Positions 6,682-8,417 of a stretch of 8,417 bases of DNA are shown piece by piece (position 1 is the stretch's first letter; each line of letters begins with the position of its first letter). The notes below the pieces were generated by a model. It did no database searches. It was not told the DNA's origin and was given only the letters and a program-made list of their open reading frames with translations. Source of the stretch: Ardenticatenales bacterium (lineage in GTDB: Bacteria; Chloroflexota; Anaerolineae; Ardenticatenales; Ardenticatenaceae). Location: the NCBI GenBank assembly GCA_013812995.1, contig JACCSL010000877.1, positions 1 to 8,417 of the forward strand. The letters run 5' to 3'. The translations under genes were made by a program, and so were the position numbers.

Positions 6682-8184
6682 TCAGTACGAGACCCAGACA
6701 CTCTTGACCTGGGTGTAGAGGTCGATGGCTTCCTTGCCCATCTCGCGGCCAAAGCCCGATGATTTATAACCACCGAAGGGCGATGCCGCGTCGAAGAGGT
6801 TGTAGGCATTGACCCAGACGGTGCCCGCCTGCAATGCCTCGGCCAGGCGGTGGGCCTTGGAGAGATCGCTGGTCCAGATGCCCGCCGCGAGGCCATACTC
6901 GGTGTGGTTGGCGCGTTGGACAACCTCCTCCCAGTCATCGAAGGGAGTCACGGCGACCACGGGGCCAAAGATTTCCTCGCGGATCAGCCGCAGGTCATCG
7001 CCGCTGGCGTCGTGGGAGAAGATCGTCGGCTCCACGAAATAGCCGCGCTCGCCCAGGCGACCCCCGCCGCGATGCATCTCGATGCCAGAGCTGCGCCCCT
7101 CGTCGATGTAGCCCAGCACGCGCTCCATCTGCTCCTGCGAGACGACGGGGCCGATGTGGCTCTTGTCCCAGCCATGCCCCACACGGATGCCCCCTGCCGC
7201 CTCGCTGAGCTGCTCCACGACCTGCTCGTAGACGGGACGCTCGACGAAGAGGCGCGAGCCAGCGGTGCACATCTGCCCGGTGTTGCCGAAGACCGCCCAC
7301 AGCGCACCCTTCACGGCTTTGCCCATGTCCGCATCTTTGAAGACGACATTCGGGCTCTTGCCCCCCAGCTCCAGCGAGACCTTCGTCAGGTTGTTGGAGG
7401 CATTGCGCATGATGAGCTTGCCCACCTCTGTCGAGCCGGTGAAGCTGACCTTATCCACGCCGGGATGATCCACCAGGGCGGAGCCCGCCGGAACGCCGAG
7501 CCCGGTCAGAATATTGACCACCCCTGCCGGGAAGCCTGCCTCGACCATGAGCTCGCCCAGCCGCAGAGCCGCGAGCGGGGTCTGCTCCGCTGGCTTGAGG
7601 ATAGCGGTGTTGCCGCAGGCGAGCGCGGGGGCCAGCTTCCACGCGGCCATGAGCAGCGGGAAATTCCAGGGAATAATCAGCGCGCAGACGCCGAGCGGCT
7701 CGCGGCGGGTGTAGTTCAGCGTGTTGGGAACACTGACCGGGGGCACAGAGCCCTCGATCTTGGTGGTCCAGCCCGCGTAGTAGCGGAAGTGGGCCACGAC
7801 CTGCGGTACGTCGCCGTAGAGCGAGTTGCGGTAGGGCTTGCCGTTGTCGAGCGTATCGAGCTCGGCCAGTTCGCGGGCATTGGCCTCGATGAGGTCAGCG
7901 ACCTTCCAGAGCAACTCCCCGCGCTTCTGCGGGGTCATGCGTCGCCACTCGCTGTCCGGGGCAAAGGCAGCCCGCGCGGCGGCCACGGCCATCGCCACGT
8001 CCTCTTCCCCCGCCGCTGCCGCGTGGCCGAGCAGGTCGCCCGTGGCTGGGTCGAACACCTCGAAGGTTTCCCCGCTCCTCGCCTCGACCCACACGCCGCC
8101 GATCAGCAGCTTGTGGCGCTCCCTGTGAATGAAGGAGAGCGTATTCTCATGGAGGCTAGCCGCCTCGTGAATCTTGATGGTCAT
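6682..8184 (-). CDS. NAD(P)+-dependent aldehyde dehydrogenase (ALDH superfamily)
   Basis: 500 residues, the usual length for the ALDH1/2-betaine aldehyde dehydrogenase type, oxidising an aldehyde to the carboxylic acid in the cytosol. The motifs are complete: oxyanion-site Asn174 in PWNF, cofactor-binding Lys197 and Glu200 in ILKPAE, Rossmann turn FTGSTEVG (248-255), general base Glu272 in LELGGKSPN, nucleophile Cys306 in GQMCTAGSR, Glu404 and Phe406 in EEIFGPV, and the C-terminal SPFGGYKSSGFGRE (468-481). Substrate cannot be assigned from motifs; betaine aldehyde, aliphatic and retinal-type enzymes share them. The start at 8184 is preferred because GAGGG (8196-8192) lies 7 bases before it. 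An in-frame ATG at 8211 would add nine residues (MFNDKEGIK) but has no good ribosome-binding site. It is transcribed alone from the promoter near 8251-8279 and converges on the SPFH gene. Confidence 0.95.
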   Translation of the reverse strand: MTIKIHEAASLHENTLSFIHRERHKLLIGGVWVEARSGETFEVFDPATGDLLGHAAAAGEEDVAMAVAAARAAFAPDSEWRRMTPQKRGELLWKVADLIEANARELAELDTLDNGKPYRNSLYGDVPQVVAHFRYYAGWTTKIEGSVPPVSVPNTLNYTRREPLGVCALIIPWNFPLLMAAWKLAPALACGNTAILKPAEQTPLAALRLGELMVEAGFPAGVVNILTGLGVPAGSALVDHPGVDKVSFTGSTEVGKLIMRNASNNLTKVSLELGGKSPNVVFKDADMGKAVKGALWAVFGNTGQMCTAGSRLFVERPVYEQVVEQLSEAAGGIRVGHGWDKSHIGPVVSQEQMERVLGYIDEGRSSGIEMHRGGGRLGERGYFVEPTIFSHDASGDDLRLIREEIFGPVVAVTPFDDWEEVVQRANHTEYGLAAGIWTSDLSKAHRLAEALQAGTVWVNAYNLFDAASPFGGYKSSGFGREMGKEAIDLYTQVKSVWVSY

Positions 8185-8197
8185 TTTTATTCCCTCT

Positions 8198-8220
8198 TTG
8201 TCATTGAACACTCATTGTCA
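8198..8220. repeat. Short direct repeat TTGTCA in the dehydrogenase leader
   Basis: TTGTCA occurs at 8198-8203 and again at 8215-8220 (17 bases start to start) between the predicted transcription start and the ATG of the dehydrogenase. The same hexamer, in the opposite orientation, is the promoter's -35 element at 8274-8279. It could be an operator half-site pattern, but the units are short and chance is possible. Confidence 0.25.
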
Positions 8221-8250
8221 GGAAGCGCCGCGTCACGCTCCGAATTGGGC

Positions 8251-8279
8251 ATTGTAGACGTGGACGAGGGGCGTGACAA
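8251..8279 (-). promoter_or_regulatory. Near-consensus sigma-70-type promoter of the aldehyde dehydrogenase gene
   Basis: On the minus strand TTGTCA (8279-8274, 5 of 6) and TACAAT (8256-8251, 5 of 6) are separated by exactly 17 bases. Transcription would begin near 8244, giving a leader of about 60 bases before the ATG at 8184. It is the best promoter match I found in the window and supports monocistronic expression of the dehydrogenase. Confidence 0.65.
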
Positions 8280-8363
8280 GGGGCACGGGAAGGGCTACAC
8301 TACGGTGCGTAAAACGTAACTGGTTCTGATAGAATTTGTGGTTGAGTCATGGCTCTGCGCGGT

Positions 8364-8417
8364 GGCCCTCTCCCCGGCCTTCGGCCGCCCCTCTCCCGAT
8401 TTCGGGAGAGGGGACAC
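8364..8417. repeat. Palindromic C/T-rich dispersed-repeat-like element
   Basis: CCCTCTCCC occurs at 8366-8374 and again at 8389-8397, with an inverted copy GGGAGAGGG at 8404-8412. The second and third copies form a perfect 12-bp palindrome, CCCCTCTCCCGA-TT-TCGGGAGAGGGG (8388-8413). Between the copies lies the hairpin CGGCC-TTC-GGCCG (8375-8387). This composition is typical of short intergenic repeats scattered in many GC-rich genomes. It lacks a T tract, so a terminator role is doubtful, and the element may continue past the window. The bases between it and the dehydrogenase promoter (about 8280-8363) show no gene or clear signal. Confidence 0.6.

Noticed and set aside
5868..8216. Shared 11-mer GAACACTCATT before the SPFH gene (near 5868) and before the dehydrogenase (near 8206)
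   Set aside because: Several 11-mers are expected to recur by chance in a window of this size, and the two copies have opposite orientation relative to their genes.
6850..8319. A 489-codon open frame on the plus strand across the dehydrogenase gene
   Set aside because: It is the antisense shadow of a fully motif-complete aldehyde dehydrogenase and shows no domain of its own.

Overview
The window carries three protein-coding genes and two non-coding stretches. GC content is high, roughly 60% by eye. A very large secreted YD/RHS-repeat protein ending its repeat block in a 'YYYLGSQRIALRV'-type segment, together with dispersed C/T-rich palindromes of the CCCTCTCCC...GGGAGAGGG kind, is what I associate with Chloroflexota and other GC-rich multicellular or soil bacteria. 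This assignment is inference; there is no rRNA or other phylogenetic marker in the window.

Layout. (1) Positions 5398 down to 1, minus strand: one uninterrupted reading frame of 1799 codons that runs off the left edge. It encodes a signal peptide, a Pro/Ser/Thr-rich linker, a DUF11-like domain, an RHS/SpvB-like entry segment and a long series of YD repeats. The C-terminal RHS core and any variable tip lie outside the window. The long open frames on the plus strand across this interval are antisense shadows. (2) Positions 5399-5896: a 498-base divergent intergenic region. The left part has two inverted repeats and weak promoter candidates. The right part (about 5698-5896) is densely structured. 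It holds a degenerate tRNA-like fold with a consensus T-loop, followed by a 15-bp inverted repeat whose distal arm can instead pair with the ribosome-binding site of the next gene. (3) Positions 5897-6679, plus strand: a 260-residue membrane-anchored SPFH/slipin-like protein. (4) Positions 8184-6682, minus strand: a 500-residue NAD(P)-dependent aldehyde dehydrogenase with all catalytic motifs intact and a near-consensus sigma-70-type promoter. Genes 3 and 4 converge with only 2 bases between their stop codons. (5) Positions 8364-8417: a palindromic dispersed-repeat-like sequence at the right edge.

The three genes do not form an evident pathway; none are co-directional neighbours. The RHS protein is an exported giant, the SPFH protein a membrane scaffold and the dehydrogenase a cytosolic enzyme. 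The most unusual item is the leader upstream of the SPFH gene, where mutually exclusive pairings could switch access to the ribosome-binding site. That is read from the sequence only and has no experimental support here.
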